NCBI RefSeq assembly: GCF_017357245.1
Contig: NZ_CP071614.1
Span: 248,001 to 312,000, forward strand
Source: Rhizobium bangladeshense
Lineage (GTDB): Bacteria > Pseudomonadota > Alphaproteobacteria > Rhizobiales > Rhizobiaceae
Length of the DNA stretch: 64,000 bases
Reading direction: 5' to 3'
The stretch's first letter is position 1. Each line of letters starts with the position of its first letter. The notes beneath the pieces are model-generated. The model was not told the DNA's origin. It made no database searches and saw only the letters and a program-made list of their open reading frames with translations. This document shows positions 37,730 through 45,201 of this stretch, piece by piece. A program made the translations under genes and the position numbers.

Positions 37730-38725
37730 TCAAAAGACCTTGGAGAACTGGTCGATGTTCGAGGCATTATAGACGAAGGGATCGGCCATGGCGGCTTCGC
37801 CGTTTTCGCCGACCTTGATCTTACCCATGCGGCCGGCTTCGATTTCGCTGCCCGGCTTGCCATCGGTTTCGCCCTTGACGAGGCGATAGGCGATCTGGGT
37901 TGCGGAGTAACCGAGGTCGATCGGGTTCCAGATGGCGAATTCCTTCGTGGCGCCCGACTTGATCGCGCCGGCCATTTCCGACGGCAGGCCGAGACCGGTG
38001 ACGTAGACCTTGCCGACAAGGCCCTTGTCCTCGACGACCTTGGAGGCGGCCAGAACGCCGACGGTCGTCGGAGCGACGATGACCTTGACGTTCGGGTTCG
38101 ACTTCAGCAAGCCTTCGGCTTCGCGATAGGACTTATCGGAGAGGTCGTCGCCGTAGACCGTGGTGACGAGGTTGAGGCCCGGAAAGTCTTTGAGCTGCTT
38201 CTTCATCTGGTCGATCCAGATGTTCTGGTTGGTCGAGGTTGTAGTCGCCGAAAGGATGGCGAAGTCGCCCTTGCCGCCTTCGAGGTGATTCTTGGCGAGC
38301 GTCAGGCACATCTTGCCGATCAGCTCGTTGGAGGACGGGTTGAGCTGCAGGATGCGGCCTTCGGGTGCCACGCCGGAGTCCCAGGAGATCACCTTGATGC
38401 CGCGCTGGGTGGCCTTCTTCAGGGCCGGAACGAGCGCGTCGGGATCGTTGGCCGAAACGGCGATGGCATCAACGCCCTGGGCAATTAGCGAGTTGATGAC
38501 TTCGATCTGGCCTTCGGCCGTCGTAGACGTCGGACCGGTATAGATCACCTCCACGCCGCCGAGTTCCTTGGCGGCTTCCTGTGCGCCCTTGTTGGCGGCG
38601 TCGAAGAAGCCGTTGCCGAGCGACTTGACGACGAGGCCGATCTTGATGTCCTTGGCGCTTGCGGTGCCGGCCATCATGGCGACCGCGAGCGCTACGCCGA
38701 GCGCAAGTGTCTTTGCGAGTTTCAT
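37730..38725 (-). CDS. rhaS: Rhamnose-binding periplasmic protein RhaS
   Basis: A 331-residue periplasmic sugar-binding protein of the ribose-binding type. The signal peptide is residues 1-24 (ending AGTASA, before KDIKIGLVVKS). Core motifs are AISVSANDPDALVPALKK-like AVSANDPDALVPALKKA, VISWDSGVAPEGR and TGLGLPSEMAGAI. It binds rhamnose outside the inner membrane and docks on RhaP/RhaQ. It is the first transporter gene after rhaR, 47 bases downstream. This protein is unrelated to the E. coli regulator of the same name. Confidence 0.94.
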   Translation of the reverse strand: MKLAKTLALGVALAVAMMAGTASAKDIKIGLVVKSLGNGFFDAANKGAQEAAKELGGVEVIYTGPTSTTAEGQIEVINSLIAQGVDAIAVSANDPDALVPALKKATQRGIKVISWDSGVAPEGRILQLNPSSNELIGKMCLTLAKNHLEGGKGDFAILSATTTSTNQNIWIDQMKKQLKDFPGLNLVTTVYGDDLSDKSYREAEGLLKSNPNVKVIVAPTTVGVLAASKVVEDKGLVGKVYVTGLGLPSEMAGAIKSGATKEFAIWNPIDLGYSATQIAYRLVKGETDGKPGSEIEAGRMGKIKVGENGEAAMADPFVYNASNIDQFSKVF

Positions 38726-38772
38726 GTCACTTTCCTCCCGTTAAGATTAGACTTCCACACCTCGGCGGCGCC

Positions 38773-39585
38773 TCAGGCGACCGACGAGGAATCCTCCTTC
38801 ACAAGCTGGGCCACCGGGCTGGCGACGATGAGCCGGACGCCGGCATTCTCGACCATGCGAGCCGCCTCTTCCGAGATGCCGTCATCGGTGATGACCACAG
38901 AAACGCGGTCGAGCGCGCAGAGAATGAGGCTCGACCGGCGATTGAATTTGCTTGAATCGACCATGACCACCAGTTCGTCGGCCTGGTGCATCAGCTTCTG
39001 CTCGCTCTGGATTATGAGGGCATCCGCCTCCATGATGCCGAGCGGGCCGACGCCCTGCGCACCGATGAACATGCGTCGCGCATAAAAGTTGCGGATCGCA
39101 TCATTGTCGAAAGGCGACAGGATGAGACTCTGCTCGCGATAGATCGCGCCGCCGGGCACCGTCACCGTATTCTTCGAATGCTTCACCAGATGTTCGGCGA
39201 TGGCGAAAGAATTGGTCATGACCTGCATGCGATGGCCGGCCATATAATGCACCATCTGGAAGGTCGTCGTGCCGCCATTGATGATGATGGCGTCGCCGGC
39301 CTCGCAGAGATCGACCGCGGCGCGCGCAATTGCACGCTTTTTATCGATATTGACCGATTCTGAAACCCGGAAGGGTCGGCCAGCCAGGTTGCCGAGCTGC
39401 GGCGGATGCACCGCTTCGGCGCCGCCGCGGACGCGGCGGATCTTGCCCTGCACGTGAAGAGCCGCAATATCACGCCGGATTGTCGCCTCGGAAGCTTCCG
39501 TCAGCTCGGAAATATCCTGGATCGTGACAACGGACTTTTCCTGAACGGCGCTTAAGATGATGCGATGACGTTCGCGTTCGTGCAT
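38773..39585 (-). CDS. rhaR: DeoR-family repressor of the rhamnose genes, RhaR
   Basis: A 270-residue DeoR-type regulator. The N-terminal winged helix (about 1-57) contains VVTIQDISELTEASEATIRR with the recognition helix, then DIAALHVQGKIRRVRGGAE. The C-terminal sugar-phosphate-sensing domain has INGGTTTFQMVHYMAGH, MTNSFAIAEHLVKH and the effector-site sequence MVDSSKFNRRS. In R. leguminosarum RhaR negatively controls both arms of the rha locus. The effector is probably a phosphorylated rhamnose intermediate (family knowledge). It is transcribed divergently from rhaD across a strong inverted repeat. Confidence 0.93.
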   Translation of the reverse strand: MHERERHRIILSAVQEKSVVTIQDISELTEASEATIRRDIAALHVQGKIRRVRGGAEAVHPPQLGNLAGRPFRVSESVNIDKKRAIARAAVDLCEAGDAIIINGGTTTFQMVHYMAGHRMQVMTNSFAIAEHLVKHSKNTVTVPGGAIYREQSLILSPFDNDAIRNFYARRMFIGAQGVGPLGIMEADALIIQSEQKLMHQADELVVMVDSSKFNRRSSLILCALDRVSVVITDDGISEEAARMVENAGVRLIVASPVAQLVKEDSSSVA

Positions 39586-39630
39586 TGGGCCCCTCCTCTT
39601 GTCATATTTATTTCTTATCCATTAAAAGCT

Positions 39631-39701
39631 GTCAATCACAAACGATCATAAATTTTCATACTGCGCTGCACAATAATCGAATTTGATCGTTTTCGATTGA
39701 C
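39631..39701. promoter_or_regulatory. Operator pair and promoter between rhaR and rhaD
   Basis: GTCAATCACAAACGATCA (39631-39648) and TGATCGTTTTCGATTGAC (39684-39701) are inverted copies matching at 16 of 18 positions, 53 bases apart centre to centre (about five helical turns). A TTGACA (39697-39702) at the edge of the second copy, with GATACC 18 bases later, could be the rhaD -35/-10. The arrangement fits a DeoR-type repressor binding two sites and looping across the divergent promoters. Confidence 0.75.
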
Positions 39702-39784
39702 AAACTCCGTTTTGATGAGCGATACCGGTCGACGAAAAGGGCGCGAACCCTCGCGACCCGATGACGATTTCATGGGAGGATGAT

Positions 39785-41881
39785 ATGGCGGCGAACGTCC
39801 GGCTTCTGGAAAACCGGTGGGATGATGGTTACGCGGCAGGTCTCGACGAACCGGGCAAGCTGCTCTATCGCTCCAATCTGCTCGGCGCCGACAAGCGCAT
39901 TACCAATTACGGCGGCGGCAACACTTCGGCCAAGGTGATGGAAACCGATCCGCTGACGGGCGAGAAAGTCAAGGTTCTCTGGGTCAAGGGCTCGGGCGGC
40001 GATGTCGGCACCATCAAGCTCGACGGTTTCGCGACGCTCTACCAGGACAAGCTGGAAGCGCTGAAGGGCATCTACAAGGGTGTCGCGGACGAGGACCGCA
40101 TGGTCGGTTTCCTGCCGCACTGCACCTTCAACCTGAACGCTCGCGCCGCCTCGATCGACACGCCGCTGCACGGTTTCGTGCCTTTCACCCATGTCGACCA
40201 CATGCATCCCGATGCGATCATCGCGATCGCCGCGTCGAAGAATTCCCGGGAACTGACGAAACGGATATTCGGCGACGAGATCGGCTGGCTGCCATGGCGC
40301 CGTCCGGGCTTCCAGCTCGGCCTCGATCTCGAAGCCTTCGTCAAGGCCAACCCCAACGCCAAGGGCGTCGTGCTCGAAAGTCACGGCCTCTTCACCTGGG
40401 CAAACGACGCCAAGGCTTGCTACGAGCTGACGCTCGATATCATCAATAAGGCGATCGAATGGTTCGCTGGCCAGACCGAGGGCAAGACGATTTTCGGCGG
40501 CGCGGCCGTTCAGAACCTGCCGGTTGCCGAACGCCGCGCCATCGCCGCCCGGCTGATGCCCGAGATTCGCGGCCGTATCGGCAAGCAGGAGCGCAAACTC
40601 GGCCATTTCGACGATCAGGATGCGGTTCTGGAATTCGTCAATTCCAACAACCTGCGCCCGCTCGGCGCGCTCGGCACCAGCTGCCCGGACCACTTCCTGC
40701 GCACCAAGATCCGTCCGCTGATCGTCGAATTCGATCCCGCCAAGCCGGATGTCGATGCGATCGTTGCCGGTCTCGACAAGGCGCTGGAAGATTACCGCGC
40801 CGACTACGCCCGCTATTATAACGACTGCAAGCATGACAATTCGCCCGCCATGCGCGACGCCAATCCCGTCATCTTCCTTGTTCCCGGCGTCGGCATGCTG
40901 TCCTTTGCTCGCGACAAGGCGACTGCCCGTATCGCCAGCGAATTCTACGTCAATGCCATCAACGTCATGCGCGGCGCCTCGACGGTCTCGGAATATCAGG
41001 GCCTGCCGGAGCAGGAAGCCTTCGATATCGAATATTGGCTGCTCGAAGAGGCCAAGCTGCAGCGCATGCCGAAGCCGAAGAGCCTTGCCGGCAAGGTCGC
41101 CTTTGTCACCGGTGGCGCCGGCGGCATCGGCCGGGCGACGGCCGCGCGCCTGGTCGGGGAAGGCGCTTGCGTGGTGCTTGCCGATATCGATCAGGCAGCG
41201 CTTGAATCGACCGAATCCGAATTCGTGAAGAAGTACGGCGCGGACGCCGTGCGCACGGCGAAGCTCGACGTCACCAAGGAAGACGCCGTTATCGCCTCCT
41301 TCGCCGAATCCTGCGTCGAATTCGGCGGCGTCGATATCCTCGTCTCGAATGCAGGTATTGCCTCCTCGGCGCCGATCGAAACGACCGAGCTGTCGACGTG
41401 GAACCGCAACATCGACATTCTGGCGACCGGTTATTTCCTAGTCTCGCGTGAAGCTTTCCGCCTGTTCCGTCGTCAGGCGCTCGGCGGCAACGTCGTCTTC
41501 ATCGCATCGAAGAACGGTCTCGCCGCGTCACCGAACGCTTCCGCCTATTGCACGGCGAAGGCCGCAGAAATCCATCTCGCCCGTTGCCTGGCGCTGGAAG
41601 GAGCCGATGTCGGCATCCGTGTCAACACGGTCAACCCGGATGCCGTTCTGCGCGGTTCCAAGATATGGAGCGGCGAGTGGCGCGAACAGCGTGCGGCCTC
41701 CTCGAAGATCGAGGTCGACGAGCTGGAGGAACATTACCGCAAGCGGTCGATGCTGAAGCTCAACGTGTTCCCGGAAGATATTGCCGAGGCGGTATATTTC
41801 CTGGCGTCTGATCTTTCGGCCAAATCGACCGGCAATATCATCAATGTCGATGCCGGCAATGTCCAGAGCTTCACGCGCTAG
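39785..41881 (+). CDS. rhaD: Bifunctional rhamnulose-1-phosphate aldolase / short-chain dehydrogenase RhaD
   Basis: A 698-residue two-domain enzyme. The N-terminal class II aldolase (about 1-420) has the metal-site motif FTHVDHMHPDAI and the later LESHGLFTW histidine. The C-terminal short-chain dehydrogenase (from about 438) has VTGGAGGIGRATA, SNAG and the catalytic Tyr-Lys pair in SAYCTAKAA near residue 587. It splits rhamnulose phosphate to dihydroxyacetone phosphate and L-lactaldehyde, and oxidises the aldehyde or another intermediate. ATG 39785 is chosen for the GGGAGGA site upstream. It starts the plus-strand arm of the locus. Confidence 0.94.
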   Translation: MAANVRLLENRWDDGYAAGLDEPGKLLYRSNLLGADKRITNYGGGNTSAKVMETDPLTGEKVKVLWVKGSGGDVGTIKLDGFATLYQDKLEALKGIYKGVADEDRMVGFLPHCTFNLNARAASIDTPLHGFVPFTHVDHMHPDAIIAIAASKNSRELTKRIFGDEIGWLPWRRPGFQLGLDLEAFVKANPNAKGVVLESHGLFTWANDAKACYELTLDIINKAIEWFAGQTEGKTIFGGAAVQNLPVAERRAIAARLMPEIRGRIGKQERKLGHFDDQDAVLEFVNSNNLRPLGALGTSCPDHFLRTKIRPLIVEFDPAKPDVDAIVAGLDKALEDYRADYARYYNDCKHDNSPAMRDANPVIFLVPGVGMLSFARDKATARIASEFYVNAINVMRGASTVSEYQGLPEQEAFDIEYWLLEEAKLQRMPKPKSLAGKVAFVTGGAGGIGRATAARLVGEGACVVLADIDQAALESTESEFVKKYGADAVRTAKLDVTKEDAVIASFAESCVEFGGVDILVSNAGIASSAPIETTELSTWNRNIDILATGYFLVSREAFRLFRRQALGGNVVFIASKNGLAASPNASAYCTAKAAEIHLARCLALEGADVGIRVNTVNPDAVLRGSKIWSGEWREQRAASSKIEVDELEEHYRKRSMLKLNVFPEDIAEAVYFLASDLSAKSTGNIINVDAGNVQSFTR

Positions 41882-41929
41882 AGCAGTTCAGCAATAGTGC
41901 AGCGGTTTTGCGTCAAAGCAAACGGGCAG

Positions 41930-42088
41930 CTACTTCCTCAGGATCACCCATATTGCGTGGATGATCCCAGGCACATAGCCGCAAAGCGTCAGCAATATGT
42001 TGAGCCAGAAATGCAGGCCGATCCCGACCTGCAGAAATACGCCAAGGGGCGGCAGGATGATCGCAAGAAGAATGCGGACGACGTCCAT
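41930..42088 (-). CDS. PMP3/YqaE-family small hydrophobic protein
   Basis: A 52-residue protein with two membrane helices and the complete PMP3 signature: MDVVRILLAIILPPLGVFLQ, then GYVPGIIHAIWVI. Family members (yeast Pmp3, plant RCI2, bacterial YqaE) help keep membrane potential under salt and cold stress. The start is ATG at 42086-42088, behind an AGGAGC site. It lies in the 286-base gap between rhaD and rhaI on the opposite strand, so it divides an otherwise co-directional pair. The bases on the rhaD side (41882-41929) look like a degenerate rhizobial intergenic repeat. Confidence 0.92.
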   Translation of the reverse strand: MDVVRILLAIILPPLGVFLQVGIGLHFWLNILLTLCGYVPGIIHAIWVILRK

Positions 42089-42167
42089 CGTAGCTCCTGA
42101 GTTTTGAAGACATGTAAGAGTTAGAACGCAAACCACCGTTCTGTGGTTCGCGACGTGGGAGGAAACA

Positions 42168-43460
42168 ATGGCTGAATTCAGGATTGCGCCGGATCTGGTG
42201 GCGACGGAAAATGAAAAACGGACAGCGGCGCTGAAAGCCGATTACGAAGCACTGGGTGCGACGCTTGCGCGCCGCGGCGTCGATATCGAAACTGTCACCG
42301 GCAAGGTGGCTGAGTTCTTCGTCGCGGTTCCTTCCTGGGGCGTGGGGACTGGAGGCACGCGCTTTGCCCGCTTTCCCGGCACCGGAGAACCGCGCGGCAT
42401 CTTCGACAAGCTCGACGATTGCGCCGTCATCAATCAGTTGACCCAGGCAACGCCGAATGTCTCTCTGCATATTCCCTGGGACAAGGCGGATGCACGAGAG
42501 TTGAAGGCCAAGGGCGATGCGCTCGGCCTCGGCTTCGACGCAATGAATTCGAACACCTTTTCCGACGCGCCGGGCAAGGCCCATTCCTACAAATACGGCT
42601 CGCTCAGTCACACCGATGCGGCAACCAGGGCACAGGCGGTCGAGCACAATCTCGAATGCATCGAGATCGGCAAGACGATCGGCTCCAAGGCGCTGACGGT
42701 CTGGATCGGCGACGGTTCGAACTTCCCCGGCCAGAGCAATTTCACCAAGGCGTTCGAGCGTTACCTCGCCTCGATGGCTGACATTTACAAAGCCTTGCCC
42801 GACGATTGGAAGCTCTTCTCCGAGCACAAGATGTATGAGCCGGCCTTCTATTCGACGATCGTTCAGGATTGGGGCACCAATTACCTGATCGCCCAGACGC
42901 TTGGCCCGAAGGCATATTGCCTCGTCGATCTCGGCCACCATGCGCCGAATACCAATATTGAGATGATCGTTGCCCGCCTGATCCAGTTCGGCAAGCTCGG
43001 CGGCTTCCATTTCAACGATTCGAAATATGGCGATGACGATCTCGATGCCGGCGTGATCGATCCCTACCGGCTTTTCCTGGTTTTCAACGAGCTTGTCGAT
43101 GCCGAGCAGCGCGGCGTCAACGACTTCAACCCAGCTCACATGATCGACCAGTCGCACAATGTCACAGATCCGATCGAGAGCCTGATCAATAGCGCCAACG
43201 AAATCCGCCGCGCCTATGCCCAGGCGCTCCTCGTCGACCGTAAGGCGCTCGAGGGTTACCAGCACGACAATGACGCGCTGATGGCGTCGGAAACGCTGAA
43301 GCGCGCCTATCGCGCCGATGTGGAGCCAATCCTTGCCGAAGCGCGCCGCCGGGCCGGCGGCGCAATCGACCCAATCGCCGCCTATCGCGCCAGCGGCTAC
43401 CGCAAGAAGGTGTCGGACGAGCGTCCGGCGTCGGTTGCCGGTGGCGGCGGCATCATCTGA
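42168..43460 (+). CDS. rhaI: L-rhamnose isomerase RhaI (rhizobial type)
   Basis: A 430-residue sugar isomerase of the rhizobial/pseudomonad L-rhamnose isomerase type. It carries SLHIPWDKADARELK near the N-terminus, the metal-site motif SEHKMYEPAFYSTIVQDWG, the aspartate/histidine motif CLVDLGHHAPNTN and GGFHFNDSKYGDDDLDAG. It converts L-rhamnose to L-rhamnulose with Mn2+ or similar metals in the cytoplasm. A GGGAGGA site lies just before the ATG. It should be read from the rhaD promoter, or from one of its own between it and the antisense PMP3 gene. Confidence 0.94.
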   Translation: MAEFRIAPDLVATENEKRTAALKADYEALGATLARRGVDIETVTGKVAEFFVAVPSWGVGTGGTRFARFPGTGEPRGIFDKLDDCAVINQLTQATPNVSLHIPWDKADARELKAKGDALGLGFDAMNSNTFSDAPGKAHSYKYGSLSHTDAATRAQAVEHNLECIEIGKTIGSKALTVWIGDGSNFPGQSNFTKAFERYLASMADIYKALPDDWKLFSEHKMYEPAFYSTIVQDWGTNYLIAQTLGPKAYCLVDLGHHAPNTNIEMIVARLIQFGKLGGFHFNDSKYGDDDLDAGVIDPYRLFLVFNELVDAEQRGVNDFNPAHMIDQSHNVTDPIESLINSANEIRRAYAQALLVDRKALEGYQHDNDALMASETLKRAYRADVEPILAEARRRAGGAIDPIAAYRASGYRKKVSDERPASVAGGGGII

Positions 43461-43490
43461 GCTGCCCGCCCGGGTGAAAGCATTGCTGAC

Positions 43491-43514
43491 GGCAGCGCTG
43501 GCTAAAGCGCTGCC
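43491..43514. terminator. Stem-loop between rhaI and the converging CMD gene
   Basis: A perfect 9-bp stem GGCAGCGCT / AGCGCTGCC (43491-43499, 43506-43514) with loop GGCTAA lies between two converging stops. There is no T run on either side, so it would be a weak or factor-assisted terminator, or an mRNA end stabiliser. Confidence 0.45.
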
Positions 43515-43526
43515 GGCTACCGAACT

Positions 43527-43985
43527 CTACGGTTTCCAGGCGCCGGCAATCTGGCGGGTGGCGATGTTCAGCCGGTTCCACACATTGATATTCGCGATGG
43601 CGATGACGAGAGCTGCAAGGCTCCGGCCGTCATAATGCCGGGTCGCCTCGTCCCAAATTTCGTCAGGCACGGGGTCGGCGCGGTCGCTGGCGCGAGTCAC
43701 CGCCTCGGTCAAGGCGAGGGCTGCCCGCTCGGCATCGCTATAGTAGGGGGCATCGCGCCAGCCAGCGATGGCAAAGAGACGCTCATCGCTCTCGCCGTGT
43801 TTGCGGGCAATGCGCCAATGGCCATCGATGCAGACGCTGCAGCCGTTGATCTGGCTGGCGCGCAGATTGACGAGCTCGAGCAGCTTTGGCGAAAGGCCTG
43901 CTTCGGCCGGTACCTTGCCGAGTGCATTGAGCGCCTGCATGGCCGCGGGAAGGACAAGGGCGGGATTTCCCATTCTCTCCTGCAT
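43527..43985 (-). CDS. AhpD-like carboxymuconolactone decarboxylase family protein (ECF41 partner)
   Basis: A 152-residue all-helical protein with the redox pair and histidine of the AhpD core, INGCSVCIDGH (C-x2-C-x3-H), and the second half LTEAVTRASD plus LAALVIAIANINVWNR. Such proteins reduce peroxides or act as disulfide-based antioxidants. The start ATG at 43983-43985 has AAGGAG upstream. It is divergent from an ECF41-type sigma gene. Carboxymuconolactone decarboxylases are one of the enzyme types regularly found next to ECF41 genes (known), and the sigma promoter motif stands in front of it. Confidence 0.9.
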   Translation of the reverse strand: MQERMGNPALVLPAAMQALNALGKVPAEAGLSPKLLELVNLRASQINGCSVCIDGHWRIARKHGESDERLFAIAGWRDAPYYSDAERAALALTEAVTRASDRADPVPDEIWDEATRHYDGRSLAALVIAIANINVWNRLNIATRQIAGAWKP

Positions 43986-44030
43986 GATATGTCTCCTTGA
44001 TGCGTTTCGTGTTCGACGATCCGCCGGCCC

Positions 44031-44057
44031 TGTCACACCGGCCGGATTTCATTCGTC
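44031..44057 (+). promoter_or_regulatory. ECF41-type promoter facing the sigma factor gene
   Basis: TGTCACA (44031-44037), 16 bases, CGTC (44054-44057) matches the promoter consensus published for ECF41 sigma factors (TGTCACA-N16-CGTC). The start codon of the sigma gene lies 37 bases after the -10. This implies autoregulation. Confidence 0.8.
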
Positions 44058-44065
44058 ATGGCCTT

Positions 44066-44092
44066 GACGCAACCCAGCGGAGGAATGTGACA
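44066..44092 (-). promoter_or_regulatory. ECF41-type promoter facing the CMD gene
   Basis: On the minus strand TGTCACA (44092-44086), 16 bases, CGTC (44069-44066) repeats the ECF41 consensus exactly with the same spacer. It points to the AhpD/CMD gene 80 bases downstream. It is the mirror of the plus-strand promoter, centred on 44061-44062, so the two promoters stand back to back. Confidence 0.82.
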
Positions 44093-44093
44093 A

Positions 44094-44960
44094 GTGGACG
44101 AGAAAAGATGGCTGGCGGACGAATTCGAGGCGAACCGGTCGCATTTGAGGGCGGCGGCCTACCGTATGCTCGGTTCGCGCAGCGAGGCGGAGGATGCCGT
44201 TCAGGAGGCATGGCTGCGCCTCAACCGCACCGACACGACAGGGGTCGACAATCTCGGAGGCTGGCTCACGACCGTGGTGGCGCGCATCTGCCTCGACATG
44301 CTGCGCGCCCGCAAGAGCCGGCGCGAGGAGCCGCTGGAAATGCCTGTGCACGCGGCGATTGTCGATCCCGCCAAGGACCCGGAGCGGGAAGCCGCCTTTG
44401 CCGATTCGGTCGGTCTAGCGCTGCTCGTTGTGCTACAAACTCTGGCGCCTGCCGAGCGCGTCGCCTTCGTGCTGCACGACATGTTCGATCTGCCCTTCGA
44501 CGAGATCGCTCCGATCATCGGCCGTTCGTCCGCCGCCACCCGGCAGCTCGCAAGCCGCGCCCGCCGCCGCGTGCAGGGCACGGGCGAAGCGCCGGAGGTA
44601 GACCTCGGCCGCAAGCGGACGATCGCGGAGGCCTTTCTGACGGCGTCGCGCAACGGCGATCTGGGGGCGCTGGTTGCGGTGCTCGCCCCAGACGTCGTCT
44701 TCCGGCCGGATGCGACGGCTGCCCGATACGGCATCGGCGCAATGCGCGGCGCGACCGCCGTGGCCGAAGCCTTCAAGGGCCGGGCGCAGGCGGCTCAAAT
44801 GGCCATCGTCGAGGGTGAGCTCGGCTTTGTCGTGCTCGTCGGAGGCCAAGTTCGCGTGGCGGTGTCGCTGACGATCGAAGAGGGCCGGATTGCCGCAATC
44901 GACGCCGTCGCCGATCCGGATCACCTGGAACAGATCGAATTTTCGGTCCTTGACGACTGA
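44094..44960 (+). CDS. ECF41-type RNA polymerase sigma factor with C-terminal SnoaL-like domain
   Basis: A 288-residue sigma factor. Region 2 (about 10-78) has AAYRMLGSRSEAEDAVQEAWLRL and WLTTVVARICLDMLRAR. Region 4 (about 115-165) has LAPAERVAFVLHDMFDLPFDEIA and GRSSAATRQLASRARRRV. The extra domain (about 175-288) is a SnoaL/NTF2-like fold with FRPDATAARYGIGAMRG and DPDHLEQIEF at the end. In ECF41 factors this domain replaces an anti-sigma factor. The linker WLPEP motif is not seen, so it may be a related subgroup. The GTG start at 44094 has GGAGG 10 bases upstream. It is divergent from its likely target gene, with mirrored promoters between. Confidence 0.9.
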   Translation: MDEKRWLADEFEANRSHLRAAAYRMLGSRSEAEDAVQEAWLRLNRTDTTGVDNLGGWLTTVVARICLDMLRARKSRREEPLEMPVHAAIVDPAKDPEREAAFADSVGLALLVVLQTLAPAERVAFVLHDMFDLPFDEIAPIIGRSSAATRQLASRARRRVQGTGEAPEVDLGRKRTIAEAFLTASRNGDLGALVAVLAPDVVFRPDATAARYGIGAMRGATAVAEAFKGRAQAAQMAIVEGELGFVVLVGGQVRVAVSLTIEEGRIAAIDAVADPDHLEQIEFSVLDD

Positions 44961-45043
44961 GTGGGCGCCGATCTTCGAAACTAAGCTATTGCGAAGCGAG
45001 CGCCGGTTGCCGGCTGCTGATCGGCAAGCCGGTGTCATACTCC

Positions 45044-45086
45044 TTGACAGCGATGCTGCTGCCTTTATTCTATTATAAAGCTTTAT
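45044..45086 (+). promoter_or_regulatory. Candidate promoter and palindrome upstream of the amidohydrolase
   Basis: TTGACA (45044-45049), 16 bases, TATTCT (45066-45071) is a fair sigma-70-type promoter about 130 bases before the start codon. Immediately downstream ATAAAGCTTTAT (45075-45086) is a perfect 12-bp palindrome, at the expected transcription start, where a repressor could act. The remainder of the 241-base gap shows nothing else. Confidence 0.45.
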
Positions 45087-45201
45087 CTATCACAGTTGTG
45101 GAATTGACCAATTGTAGGGTGAGGCTCCATCCACGGCCTCCCTATCACCTTCCATGATAACCTGCAGACAGGTTCCCGCGTCTTCGAAAGGATAGCATCA
45201 C

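Noticed and set aside
41913-43265. 450-codon minus-strand frame opposite rhaI
   Set aside because: Antisense to RhaI, which has all isomerase motifs. It also runs over the PMP3 gene in another frame.
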